Source: JABLTI01 sp035528035 (lineage in GTDB: Archaea > Asgardarchaeota > Heimdallarchaeia > JABLTI01). From it: a DNA stretch of 64,000 nucleotides. Location: assembly GCA_035528035.1 (NCBI GenBank), contig DATKZI010000044.1, forward strand, positions 51,917-115,916, given 5' to 3'. Below the pieces are notes generated by a model that saw nothing but the letters and a program-made list of their open reading frames with translations, made no database searches and had not been told where the DNA came from. Both the position numbers and the translations under genes were made by a program. This document shows positions 53,855-62,634 of this stretch, piece by piece (within the stretch, counting starts at the first letter, position 1; each line of letters starts with the position of its first letter).

Positions 53855-54505
53855 TTATTTCTTCTTTCTAAAAAATATTAAAACAAATATAGAAATAAAA
53901 CTTGCTAAAGCAATTGGTGTTGTAAATCCGGGAAGTTTTGTGGAAATATCAGTGCCATTTACAGTATCAAAATAATAATTACCAATAATGATTACTGGAT
54001 CTGAGCGATGATCTGCAACTGCTACTATTTCTTCAGGAATTTTATCTTGTATATAACTAATATCAATTAAGGGGCAGATAAGACTATCACCATTAATTTC
54101 GATTCTATCATATACTGTTTGAACAAGGATTTGTATACCATTTTTACCTATAGTAAAAGTACGGATTTCATTATCACCACCCAGTCCACCAAAAGAGATT
54201 TGTGAATAGTTCTTATATGTTAGGTATGTATCCCAGGTAATGATTGCTTCGTAATAATGAAATTCGGAATCTTGAGGTTCAGCTTGAAACAGTAATTCAA
54301 TATCAGAACCTTTATAGAAAATTTTTTCGAAATCTATTGAACCATCATAATTACCTTCAGCAATTAAAGTTCCATTTGACCAATAAGTTACATCATATAA
54401 CTCATCACTTATTTGCCAAGTTGTAGCTGCTCGAGCATTGGTTATTGTTATGAATAACATACTAGTTAAAATAAACATTACAAAGAATAAACGATTTTTT
54501 TTCAT
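53855..54505 (-). CDS. Secreted, C-terminally anchored surface protein
   Basis: 216 residues. An N-terminal signal peptide (KKNRLFFVMFILTSMLFITI, cleavage probably after NARA) is followed by a beta-rich domain of about 160 residues and a C-terminal anchor: LPGFTTPIALASFISIFVLI then FRKKK. PGF just before a terminal hydrophobic helix and basic tail resembles the archaeal PGF-CTERM/archaeosortase signal, so the protein may be processed and lipid-anchored on the surface (inference). No catalytic motif. The gap to the next gene (54506-54750) holds the second 43-bp element. Confidence 0.7.
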   Translation of the reverse strand: MKKNRLFFVMFILTSMLFITITNARAATTWQISDELYDVTYWSNGTLIAEGNYDGSIDFEKIFYKGSDIELLFQAEPQDSEFHYYEAIITWDTYLTYKNYSQISFGGLGGDNEIRTFTIGKNGIQILVQTVYDRIEINGDSLICPLIDISYIQDKIPEEIVAVADHRSDPVIIIGNYYFDTVNGTDISTKLPGFTTPIALASFISIFVLIFFRKKK

Positions 54506-54657
54506 CCTAAAAACCTCTAGCTTTAAAATATCTTAAGGAATCTAATTAAAATATAATTCGGTAAATAAGAATGTTTAGGAGAAGGAAAAAATAAAAGGAA
54601 AAGGCTAGAAAAATCTTACTTGTTTAAGATAATTTTTGCTTTAATGTTCTAAAAATT

Positions 54658-54700
54658 AGTCACAAGTTGTGACCTCAAAAAGAGACTTCAAAATGTGAAT
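54658..54700 (+). promoter_or_regulatory. 43-bp conserved regulatory element, copy 2
   Basis: AGTCACA-AGT-TGTGACCTC, five bases, GAGACTTC, four bases, TGTGAAT, with core palindrome GTCACAAGTTGTGAC (54659-54673). Same order, spacing and orientation to its downstream gene as the copy at 29887-29929. It ends 50 bp before the ATG of the MFS exporter. Confidence 0.65.
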
Positions 54701-54750
54701 CGCTCTTTTTAAGTATTTTACAATGATAAACTTGTAATTTACTCCAAGAG

Positions 54751-56268
54751 ATGGTTACAATGGTTATGGTTAATGCAGAAGAAGAATGTTATTCAAAGGT
54801 AAAAAAACTGATTGAAGATGATAAACCATCAATAAAAAATGTTCTAACAAATAAATCATATATGTTAGTTTTTGGTGGACAAATACTCAATATGATTGCA
54901 TCTATTTTAATAGGAATGACTATTTCATACCTAATTTATGCTACTACTCAAAATGCTTCTCTAATGGCTTTAATGGGTATTTTAGGTGCATTACCTACTG
55001 TACTATTAGTGACCTTTGCTGGAGTTATTGTTGATAGATTTGATCAAAGAAAATTAATATTCATTACTACTTTGTTAAGAACTATCCTTTTTGTTGGCTA
55101 TCTTGTCCTATACTTATTTATGGATAGATTAATTCGGACATATGTTTATTATGTGCCACTTCATGAAGGGGTAATTCAAAGAATTACTGAAATAAATTAT
55201 ATTCACTTTATTTGGCCAATGTATACTATACTTTTTATCAACAATATAGTCTTTACACTTTACAATCTTACTGTGAGCACCTATTCAAAATATATTATAG
55301 AAAAAAAGAACCTTCTAGTTGCTAATTCTTTTAATTCTACAGTTAATCAAATAGCAAATGTTATTGGACCAATACTTGCTGGAATGATAATTACTGTTAG
55401 TTATTTACTCAGTTTTACTATTGGAACAGGTATTGCCAGTTTAGGATCAATTGTTTGTCTGTTGCTAATTTCAAAAGGTAAACAACCACCAATTATTGAA
55501 AAAGAAAAGACCACTTTTAAAAATGATGTAAAACGTATTAAGGATGATTTAAAGATAGGGTTCAATACCATTCGATCAATCCCTAAGGTACTCTATGTTA
55601 CTATCGTTTATACTTTCTTTAATTTTGGAAATGCTTTTATCAATGGTACCTTTGTCGTAGTTTTACAAGGGGAAATGAAAATGACAGCTACTTGGTATGG
55701 TTCAGTTGTTGCAGTAATGTCTGTTGTAGGTGTGATAACGTCATTAATCATCATGAAATTAGGTAAAATAAATCGCAAATTAATTCTAATAAATTTGGTG
55801 ATTTTTGCAAAAGCGATAGGATTAGCGCTTTTCTCATTTGTCCGAAATCCGTGGATAATGTTATTTGTAATAACAATTCCCTTTGGTTTTGTAAATGGAG
55901 GAGCTAATATCCCATCATTTACTTTGCGCCAAGAGAAAATCCCACATGAGAAATTAGGTCGTGCGACTTCCTTTAGTTTCATGTTTACTTCATTAGCTAA
56001 TGTAATTGGATTAGTGATTTTGACCTTTATAGCTAATAAATTATCTCCAATGATAATTTTATTAATTAGTACAGGAATTTGCTTAGTTTTGGTAATTACT
56101 TCATTCATATTTTTCTTGACTAAACGTTCATTACGATGTTCTGATTATTCAAATGAAATTGATGATACAATTAAGCAAATTGATCAAGAAATGATAGAAA
56201 ATAAACGAATTAATCCAATCAAGGATAAGAAAAAAGAGCTTATATTAACTGTACCTACTTCTGAATAA
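54751..56268 (+). CDS. MFS transporter (macrolide-efflux / MFS_3 type)
   Basis: 505 residues; ATGs at 54751, 54760 and 54766 are all possible starts. Helices run from ~40 to 450, with the MFS signature AGVIVDRFDQRKLIFITTLL between helices 2 and 3 and a central cytosolic loop (KEKTTFKNDVKRIKDDLKIG). The style is that of the MFS_3/EntS-MefA exporters that pump macrolides or siderophores. The conserved 43-bp element and a terminator flank it, so it is a single-gene unit under specific control. Confidence 0.87.
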   Translation: MVTMVMVNAEEECYSKVKKLIEDDKPSIKNVLTNKSYMLVFGGQILNMIASILIGMTISYLIYATTQNASLMALMGILGALPTVLLVTFAGVIVDRFDQRKLIFITTLLRTILFVGYLVLYLFMDRLIRTYVYYVPLHEGVIQRITEINYIHFIWPMYTILFINNIVFTLYNLTVSTYSKYIIEKKNLLVANSFNSTVNQIANVIGPILAGMIITVSYLLSFTIGTGIASLGSIVCLLLISKGKQPPIIEKEKTTFKNDVKRIKDDLKIGFNTIRSIPKVLYVTIVYTFFNFGNAFINGTFVVVLQGEMKMTATWYGSVVAVMSVVGVITSLIIMKLGKINRKLILINLVIFAKAIGLALFSFVRNPWIMLFVITIPFGFVNGGANIPSFTLRQEKIPHEKLGRATSFSFMFTSLANVIGLVILTFIANKLSPMIILLISTGICLVLVITSFIFFLTKRSLRCSDYSNEIDDTIKQIDQEMIENKRINPIKDKKKELILTVPTSE

Positions 56269-56269
56269 T

Positions 56270-56291
56270 AGAGCATAAGCTCTTTTTTCTT
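56270..56291 (+). terminator. Terminator after the MFS exporter gene
   Basis: AGAGC (56270-56274) and GCTCT (56279-56283) enclose an ATAA loop and run into a T-rich tract (56281-56295). It lies right after the stop codon at 56266-56268. Confidence 0.65.
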
Positions 56292-56294
56292 TCT

Positions 56295-57287
56295 TTAATG
56301 TTTCATGGAATTATACCAGATAACATTCTCTTTAACAGTTTGCTCAAAAGTATATTCAGGTTTGTAACCCAATTTATTGACTATTTTATCCATGATTAAT
56401 TGATCTGAAGCTCCTAGGAATTTAATAGCAAATCTGGTATAGTTATGTTTGAATGGGAAGAGATCCAAAAACCAACCTAATGAATATATTAGACCATATG
56501 GGACCTTGGTCTTTATCCGTTTAAAACCAAGTTCATCTGCATAAGCATCAACCATTTCCTTAAATGAGATATGAAAACTAGCTAAATGAAATGCTTCGCC
56601 ATCAATTTTATCGATCTTCTCAAGAGCAAGTAGATGTGCTTTTGCAGTATCAAAGGGATGAGCTACTGGAATTATTCCTTTCCCTCCACGAGCTAAAACA
56701 AGTCTTCTCTTTTCCAGATTCTCCATAAAGATTTTTGTTGACTCATCACCTGGACCAGAAATCATAGGAGGACGTATAGCTACGAATTTGATGTTTTTCA
56801 ATTTACAGATATTTCGAGCTAAATCTTCCTGGATTTTTTTGCTTTTCTGATAATGCCAAAAAGGTTTCATTGGGTCAACTTCTTCTGTTGTTGGTTTGCC
56901 TTTATTTGCTGAATAACCATAAACACCAATAGTTGATGTTAAAATGAAGGTCGAACCAGGTTGTAAAGCATTAAGCAAATATTCAGTTCCTTTAACATTG
57001 ATATTATAGAAATCCTTCTTTCTTCCCCAAATCTTGTATAAACTTGCTACATGAATTACTGTATCAACATCCTCAACAGCTTTTTTTACTGCTTGTTCAT
57101 CAGTAATATCTCCCTCAATGATGTTAATAGGAAATTGATTATGTTTTATGTTCTTAGCTTTTTCTCTATTCCTAACAAGTAAATTGATTTTCTCTATTGA
57201 AAATTTATCTTTATATACTGGTTTATCTAATTCCCTAAGTATATATGAACCTAAAAATCCAGTAGCGCCTGTAATAAGCAATTTCAT
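56295..57287 (-). CDS. NAD-dependent epimerase/dehydratase (extended SDR)
   Basis: 330 residues from the ATG at 57287 (GGTGA 5 nt upstream). Nucleotide-binding LLITGATGFLGSYILREL, then TSTIGVYGYS and WHYQKSKK, giving the Ser and YxxxK catalytic set. AIRPPMISGPGD and HPFDTAKAHLLALEK are typical of the 3-beta-HSD/dihydroflavonol-reductase branch of the extended SDRs. It probably acts on a sugar nucleotide, sterol-like or isoprenoid substrate; the sequence alone does not say. Confidence 0.88.
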   Translation of the reverse strand: MKLLITGATGFLGSYILRELDKPVYKDKFSIEKINLLVRNREKAKNIKHNQFPINIIEGDITDEQAVKKAVEDVDTVIHVASLYKIWGRKKDFYNINVKGTEYLLNALQPGSTFILTSTIGVYGYSANKGKPTTEEVDPMKPFWHYQKSKKIQEDLARNICKLKNIKFVAIRPPMISGPGDESTKIFMENLEKRRLVLARGGKGIIPVAHPFDTAKAHLLALEKIDKIDGEAFHLASFHISFKEMVDAYADELGFKRIKTKVPYGLIYSLGWFLDLFPFKHNYTRFAIKFLGASDQLIMDKIVNKLGYKPEYTFEQTVKENVIWYNSMKH

Positions 57288-57429
57288 TTTTCTCACCAAT
57301 AATATCTATCTCTAATCTATAAAATCAATTTTTAGAATTAAAATCTTCTGAAATTTTTGCTTACTTTTTGTTAGTTAAAATATCTTTATCTAGGTTATCG
57401 TCTAACTGTGTTATAGTACTTTTTATGGA

Positions 57430-58485
57430 TTGATTGCTTTGAGTAAAAAATACTTTATTGGATTGATGATACTATGTTTGAGTATAGCGTCTATCCCACC
57501 CCATTTTGAAGTACAAATTAAAGCTGAATTAAATACTAATGGTCTTGGAATTCCTATTATCGCTAATCATAACGTTGTGAATTATGTTAGACTTGATATG
57601 ATTCCTGATGAGAATATTACTAGTGCTAAAAATTCTTTACATGTGGCTTATGGACACACCTCTCATGGAAGTCAGATAACTGATGGTATGACAGGTCTGC
57701 CAGCTTACAAAGAATCCCTTGGGTGTACCATTGGATTATATGATTGGAATGAGGGCGGTACAGATGGAGCATTAGATATCGATGATTATTTTGCACCGGG
57801 TGATCTAGGGAATCCTGATTTCAGCGCATGGGCTTCTTATACTGAAGATTATCTTGAAGATGTAGCTAATATTGATGTCAATGTAGTGATGTGGTCATGG
57901 TGTGGAGAAGTTTCCTATGCAACTGAATCAGATATTAATTTATATCTAAGCTTAATGTCTCAACTAGAGATTGATTATCCAACTGTTCATTTTGTTTATA
58001 TGACAGGTCATACAGATGGTTTAGGTTTAGATGGTAATCTTCACATAAGAAATGAGCAAATTAGAGATTATTGTGTTGAAAATAATAAAATATTATATGA
58101 TTTTGCAGATATTGAATCCTACGATCCAGATATGAATTATTATGGCGATAAAAACTGCACGGATAATTGTGATTATGATTCTAATGATGATAATATCCTT
58201 GATGCTAACTGGGCTATTGATTGGCAGAATGATCATCCAGATGAATGGTATTCTTGTGGTTCAGCACATAGCCAACCTCTAAATGCTAATATGAAAGCAT
58301 ATGCTGCTTGGTGGTTATGGGCTACTTTATCTGGTTGGAATACCACCGAAATCCCTAGTCCTACAACTACTTGGACACCAAATCCCACTCCATCAAATAC
58401 TGCTAATTTTGCTGGAATAATTCTACTAACTATAAGCTTGACTTTTGTTTTAAGTGCAATTCGTATAATCAAAAGGAGAAAATAG
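57430..58485 (+). CDS. Secreted membrane-anchored SGNH-hydrolase-like protein
   Basis: 351 residues from a TTG at 57430; a TTG at 57439 would start MSKKYFIGL and also gives a good signal peptide. The mature domain has HVAYGHTSHGSQITDG, WSWCGEVSYA, VHFVYMTGHTDG and SCGSAHSQPLNANM, spaced like blocks of SGNH-fold esterases, but the exact catalytic residues could not be fixed. A Thr/Pro-rich linker (PSPTTTWTPNPTPSN) and a membrane helix with a KRRK end anchor it to the surface. Likely target is a glycan or ester outside the cell (inference). Confidence 0.65.
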   Translation: MIALSKKYFIGLMILCLSIASIPPHFEVQIKAELNTNGLGIPIIANHNVVNYVRLDMIPDENITSAKNSLHVAYGHTSHGSQITDGMTGLPAYKESLGCTIGLYDWNEGGTDGALDIDDYFAPGDLGNPDFSAWASYTEDYLEDVANIDVNVVMWSWCGEVSYATESDINLYLSLMSQLEIDYPTVHFVYMTGHTDGLGLDGNLHIRNEQIRDYCVENNKILYDFADIESYDPDMNYYGDKNCTDNCDYDSNDDNILDANWAIDWQNDHPDEWYSCGSAHSQPLNANMKAYAAWWLWATLSGWNTTEIPSPTTTWTPNPTPSNTANFAGIILLTISLTFVLSAIRIIKRRK

Positions 58486-58517
58486 TTTCTTCTTTTTCCT
58501 TTTTTAATTTTCAGATA

Positions 58518-58685
58518 CTAATTTTGAGCAATTACTTTAACATTATTAGCTAAAGTAAGATCCTTTAATGCTTCTAATCCATTATCTGACATTGCAGAGA
58601 ACATTTTCACAGGAACGTAAATAACTGTTTTTCCCTTGTTGATTTCCTTATTAACATATTTCAGAACTAGAACATCAGCTTCATT
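58518..58685 (-). CDS. Small ORF, 55 aa, unknown
   Basis: A 55-codon frame from ATG 58685 (KADVLVLKYVNKEINKGK..., ending NNVKVIAQN). It alternates helix and strand with normal composition, which is better than expected of random AT-rich DNA. No ribosome binding site is visible, and it could be the remnant of a longer alpha/beta protein. It is 40 bp from the LAGLIDADG-like gene on the same strand. Confidence 0.4.
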   Translation of the reverse strand, partial: NEADVLVLKYVNKEINKGKTVIYVPVKMFSAMSDNGLEALKDLTLANNVKVIAQN

Positions 58686-58725
58686 CATAAGTGATATTTT
58701 ATTTTAGTAATTTAAAAATTATCTC

Positions 58726-59139
58726 TCAATCTTCCCAATCTAGTTTTTTCCAATAGTTGTAAAAAATATCAGCTTCTTCATGATTGTCATAGCCAATTTT
58801 CTCTTTAAATCGATAAATATTCGCTTTTCCTACAATAAATAGTTCAGGTGATTCTGTTTCTAATTGTGGAAAGTATAAGAATGAGTTTATATTGAGCATT
58901 TGTAAAGCTTTTTGATAAATTTCAAGTCTCTCAATATTTGTATGTTGTATTGATAGGATATGTTCATTTGTTTCACTATAATAGACAATTCCTCGCCCAT
59001 CAAATACACCACGAAGATAGGAGGAAATATTAGTTTTTTTCCATGTTAGAATATCATCAGGATTTCTTTCAGCTTCTTGTTTTTTATCAGTATATGAATG
59101 TAAATTATAGATTGGTTTATTCTCATCCTGCTGACTCAT
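58726..59139 (-). CDS. LAGLIDADG-like protein, probably catalytically inactive
   Basis: 137 residues with GAGGAACG about 6 nt before the ATG. SSYLRGVFDGRGIVYYSETN matches the LAGLIDADG helix and first strand of homing endonucleases, LSIQHTNIERLEIYQKALQM matches the next strand-helix, and FKEKIGY the usual closing motif. The catalytic acidic residue of the motif (last Asp/Glu) is Arg here, so cleavage is unlikely. It is free-standing and not inside an intron or intein. A domesticated DNA- or RNA-binding protein is most likely (inference). Confidence 0.65.
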   Translation of the reverse strand: MSQQDENKPIYNLHSYTDKKQEAERNPDDILTWKKTNISSYLRGVFDGRGIVYYSETNEHILSIQHTNIERLEIYQKALQMLNINSFLYFPQLETESPELFIVGKANIYRFKEKIGYDNHEEADIFYNYWKKLDWED

Positions 59140-59249
59140 AGGTTCGTTCCTCTATAATAATACTATTTCACTATTATTACTTAGATTTTCTATAAAAAGA
59201 ACTAAAAACTAGGTATACATTACATGCTTTTGGGGTAGCATTTGCCTAT

Positions 59250-59336
59250 ATGATTATTATTTTCGGTGTCCTTCAAAGAGCAAAATTCGGTTTAGAGAAA
59301 CGCAAAGAAAAGAAATTAAAACAAAAAACTGATTAA
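59250..59336 (+). other. Possible tiny membrane peptide or remnant
   Basis: Within the 293-bp gap 59140-59432, a frame from ATG 59250 encodes 28 residues (hydrophobic MIIIFGVLQ then a Lys-rich tail). The frame is open back to about 59200 and extends the hydrophobic helix (HAFGVAFAY) but offers no start codon there. It may be a degraded small membrane protein. Otherwise the gap shows nothing. Confidence 0.25.
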
Positions 59337-59432
59337 TTTTAGATAAAATTTATAGTTAGTGAAGTGAATACTCAACTAATTTTTACTATGTTAGTAAACA
59401 AGAGATCAAATAAAGCTATTTGAGGGATTTCT

Positions 59433-60716
59433 GTGTTAGATACAAGTAAATTCAATATTAATTTAACAAAGGATGAAATAGCTATTCTAAATGGTGATAA
59501 AGGACCTGCTTTACAAAAAGTGATGGAATCCGTTGTCCTTTATGGCGAGATATTTGATGCAAAGAAACTTATTCCGATTGTTGGTTTTCAACATACTGCT
59601 ATGGCTGTTGGTGCTTCATTTCTAAAGCCTTATTACAAATTACTTGATGAATTAATTGAAGCTAATCTTCATACAAAACAACCTTTTACTGCAAATCCTC
59701 GTGCCTATGATTTTAAAAATATCAAATATCCTTTACTTGAGAAATTAGTTACTAAACTAATATATACTCAAAAACCATATGAAGAGCGTTTATTAAAGTT
59801 AGGCTTAAAAGACAAACAATCTTTTTCCTGTACTTGTTATTTAGATGAAGTTGGTAATCAACCAAAAATAGGTGATATTTTAGCTTGGTCTGAATCATCA
59901 GCAGTTGTCTATGTTAATTCTGTTCTAGGTGCAAGAACAAATCGTAATTCCGTAGTCATCGATATCTTTAGTGCTATATTAGGCAAAACACCTTATTTTG
60001 GTTTACTAACTGATGAAGGACGAAAAGCCTCTTGGTTAATTGAAGTTAAAACCAAAAAATTACCAAATCCACATATTTTAGGAAGTGTTATCGGTGAAAA
60101 GGTTATAGAAAATGTTCCCTATATTAAAGGATTAGATAAACTTCTAGCTAAAGAAAATAATTTAGCGATAAAAGCATATCTTAAAGATTTAGGAGCAGCA
60201 AGTGCTTCAAGTGGAGCTGTAGGATTATATCACGTTGATAAAATAACCCCAGAAGCTAAAGAACAAGGTGAGAAGCTTCTAACAAAAGGCTATCAAACTT
60301 TTGTGATCACAGATCAAATATTAGTTAAAGCTAAAGAAGATTTACCTGTTCTCTGGAAAGACATAGATGCAAAACCAAAAGTTTGTATTATGGGGTGTCC
60401 TCATTTTACTCTCGAACAACTTTATTTATGGAAGGATAAAATCAAAACAAAACTTGAATCTAGTGGAAATAAATCTTTTAAGGTTCAAACAATTCTTTGT
60501 GCAGCACCAGCTGTAGTTGAGAAATTCAAACAAGATAAACAAGCATTTAATGAATTAATAACAACTGGTGTGCGATTATCTTCTATATGCTCATTAGCCT
60601 ATATGAGCAATCCTTTAACAGAGAAAAAGCCAGTTATAACGAACTCAACAAAATTGAGAGTTTATTCAACTGCAAGGTTCTATCCAGATGATGAAATTCT
60701 GGATGTAGTGATTTAA
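59433..60716 (+). CDS. Phosphomevalonate dehydratase large subunit (aconitase X type)
   Basis: 427 residues from a GTG at 59433 with GAGGGAT about 6 nt upstream. It is an aconitase X (DUF521) catalytic chain. In archaea this chain with the small DUF126 subunit dehydrates mevalonate 5-phosphate to trans-anhydromevalonate phosphate in the modified mevalonate pathway for isoprenoid lipids. Cys candidates for the Fe-S cluster are SFSCTCYLDEVG (C133, C135), KVCIMGCPHF (C318, C322) and GVRLSSICSLAYM. NSVLGARTNRNS is the conserved substrate loop. The small subunit gene follows 18 bp later. The length fits the archaeal enzyme. Confidence 0.93.
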   Translation: MLDTSKFNINLTKDEIAILNGDKGPALQKVMESVVLYGEIFDAKKLIPIVGFQHTAMAVGASFLKPYYKLLDELIEANLHTKQPFTANPRAYDFKNIKYPLLEKLVTKLIYTQKPYEERLLKLGLKDKQSFSCTCYLDEVGNQPKIGDILAWSESSAVVYVNSVLGARTNRNSVVIDIFSAILGKTPYFGLLTDEGRKASWLIEVKTKKLPNPHILGSVIGEKVIENVPYIKGLDKLLAKENNLAIKAYLKDLGAASASSGAVGLYHVDKITPEAKEQGEKLLTKGYQTFVITDQILVKAKEDLPVLWKDIDAKPKVCIMGCPHFTLEQLYLWKDKIKTKLESSGNKSFKVQTILCAAPAVVEKFKQDKQAFNELITTGVRLSSICSLAYMSNPLTEKKPVITNSTKLRVYSTARFYPDDEILDVVI

Positions 60717-60734
60717 TTTTTTGGAGGAAAAAAA

Positions 60735-61178
60735 ATGACAAAAGAATTTAAAGGAAGAGCTATTTTTCCCGGAAAAACTACTGGTAAAATTATTGTTTCA
60801 CAACGACCTCTAAATACCCTAGCAACTTACAAAAATACTATTGTTTTTAAGAAGAAAAAAGCAATTGGCGGTGACCAAGATAATCCAGCGTTATTTAAGA
60901 AAGATTTAACGAAGGCAATCATCGGTTTACCACAATCAAGTGGTTCTACAACTGGGGGGCTAGCTTTGATGAGTTTAGCTGAGAATGAAAATGCTCCAAC
61001 AGCATTGCTATTTTCAAAAAATATTGATTCACTTGCAGCTGCAGGAGTAATATTAGCAGATGTTTGGATTGGTAAAAGAATAATCACTATAGATCGACTT
61101 GGTGATGAGTTCTTAAAATACATGAAAACAGGTATGAATGTTGAAATCAGAGAAGATGGAACTGTTATTGTTGATTGA
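60735..61178 (+). CDS. Phosphomevalonate dehydratase small subunit (DUF126)
   Basis: 147 residues with GGAGG 8 nt before the ATG. The swivel-domain subunit of the aconitase X complex: FKGRAIFPGKTTGKIIVS, the loop IIGLPQSSGSTTGG that contributes an active-site Ser, and GVILADVWIGKRIITID. It partners the large subunit directly upstream. The two-gene form, not the fused bacterial type, is what archaea use. Confidence 0.93.
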   Translation: MTKEFKGRAIFPGKTTGKIIVSQRPLNTLATYKNTIVFKKKKAIGGDQDNPALFKKDLTKAIIGLPQSSGSTTGGLALMSLAENENAPTALLFSKNIDSLAAAGVILADVWIGKRIITIDRLGDEFLKYMKTGMNVEIREDGTVIVD

Positions 61179-61251
61179 AGTTTTCAATGATCCCTCTTCT
61201 TTTTTTAGTTTTTAAGGTAAAATATATCAAACTGGTTGAAATTGATTCTTT

Positions 61252-62334
61252 ATGGAAAAATTAATTCCTTTTACAGTAAATGCTCCTGGTCGAGTTTTTT
61301 TATTAGGTGAACATAGTGATTATCTGAGTCTAGAAGTTATTTCTGCAGCATTAGATCTCTATATCACGTTTTCTGTGAAACCTCGAGATGATTTAAAATT
61401 CAACTTGAATTATCAGGATTTAAATTCAAAAGATTCTTTTTCATTAAATGATGATGTCACCTATAGTAATTCTCGGGATTATGTTCGTAGTGCATTTAAT
61501 ATTTTATTTAGAAAGGAGATTATTCCAAAAACCGGAGCTGATATAATTATCAAAGGAACTATTCCTATTGCTGCTGGATTATCAAGTTCTTCAGCATTGT
61601 CAGTTGCTAGTATTATTACTTTTGCTCATCTTGCCAATGTTTCATTATCTAAATATGAAATCGCTCAGTATGCTTTTGAAGCAGAGGTAGTGGAATTTGG
61701 TGAAAGTGGGGGAATGATGGATCATCTATCATCTGTTTTTGGGGGAATAATTCATGTTGATTTTGGTGATGAAATAAAATTAACCCAAATACCAACTGAT
61801 CTAACTGGTTTAGTGATAGGGGATTCTCTCGAGAAGAAAAAAGACACAGTAGGGGATTTGAAGATAATACGAACGAATGTTGAAAACGGATATTCCTTAC
61901 TAAAAAAATCAATTAAACAATTCAATCATCGAGAAACATCTTTAGCTGAAATATTAAATCATATCAATAAAATCCCTGAACCGAGTAAAACAATGACCCT
62001 TACAACAATAAAAAATAGAGATTTAACTCGTAGAGCTTTTACATTTTTAATGAGTAATTCAAAAGATGAAATTAAATTTGGTAAGATGCTCTATGAAATT
62101 CATGAATTAATGCGTGATGGATTAAAAAGATCAACAGATAAAATCGAAAATATGATTAGATCTGTTAAAGAAGTAGGAGCTTTTGGTGCTAAAATTAATG
62201 GTAGTGGAAAAGGAGGAACAATATTAGCATATGCACCTGGTTTCGAACAAGAGGTAGCTAATGCTATTTTAAGTGTGGGAGGACAACCTTATATTGTAAA
62301 GATTAGTGAAGGAGCAACGCTAACATCTAAATGA
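61252..62334 (+). CDS. GHMP kinase (galactokinase-like)
   Basis: 360 residues with all three GHMP motifs: NAPGRVFLLGEHSDYLSLEV (about 9-28), IPIAAGLSSSSALSVAS (ATP loop, about 104-120) and GAKINGSGKGGTILAYA (about 314-330). GEHSDY is closer to galactokinase (GEHxDY) than to mevalonate kinase (GEHAVV). It follows the phosphomevalonate dehydratase pair by 73 bp, so a role as the mevalonate kinase that feeds that enzyme is possible but the motif argues for a sugar kinase. Substrate undecided. Confidence 0.85.
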   Translation: MEKLIPFTVNAPGRVFLLGEHSDYLSLEVISAALDLYITFSVKPRDDLKFNLNYQDLNSKDSFSLNDDVTYSNSRDYVRSAFNILFRKEIIPKTGADIIIKGTIPIAAGLSSSSALSVASIITFAHLANVSLSKYEIAQYAFEAEVVEFGESGGMMDHLSSVFGGIIHVDFGDEIKLTQIPTDLTGLVIGDSLEKKKDTVGDLKIIRTNVENGYSLLKKSIKQFNHRETSLAEILNHINKIPEPSKTMTLTTIKNRDLTRRAFTFLMSNSKDEIKFGKMLYEIHELMRDGLKRSTDKIENMIRSVKEVGAFGAKINGSGKGGTILAYAPGFEQEVANAILSVGGQPYIVKISEGATLTSK

Positions 62335-62584
62335 AAGAATTCAATAAGAAAAATCAATCACAAATATCTATAATACGTTGACTCATTCGAGCAGACCAGA
62401 CATTAATCAATTTTACTGATAAATTTATGATAATAGTTAATTTTTCTAATTTTTTAAACCAAATTTCTTAATCAAAATCTATCAGTTAAATTTATCTCAT
62501 CTTGTTCTAGTTTTGTTTATTAAAAATATATCATTATTACTCTTTTATATTATATATCAGTTAAACTATTTTTACTAATAGAAA

Positions 62585-62621
62585 ATAAAAAAAATTTGCT
62601 ATATTATATTTATAGCAAATT
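62585..62621 (-). terminator. Terminator of the large beta-rich gene
   Basis: AATTTGCTAT (62593-62602) and ATAGCAAATT (62612-62621) form a perfect 10-bp stem. Read on the minus strand it is followed by an eight-base T run, and it begins 13 bp after the stop at 62635. The rest of the 300-bp gap (62335-62634) holds only AT-rich sequence with two copies of TATCAGTTAAA. Confidence 0.7.
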
Positions 62622-62634
62622 ATAAATCACTTTA

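Noticed and set aside
55608..56108. 166-codon frame on the minus strand inside the MFS gene
   Set aside because: Shadow frame of a real membrane protein; its composition mirrors the hydrophobic codons of the opposite strand.
62470..62570. TATCAGTTAAA repeated twice near 62478 and 62556
   Set aside because: Only two copies in very AT-rich sequence with no palindrome or spacing logic; weak as a regulatory motif.
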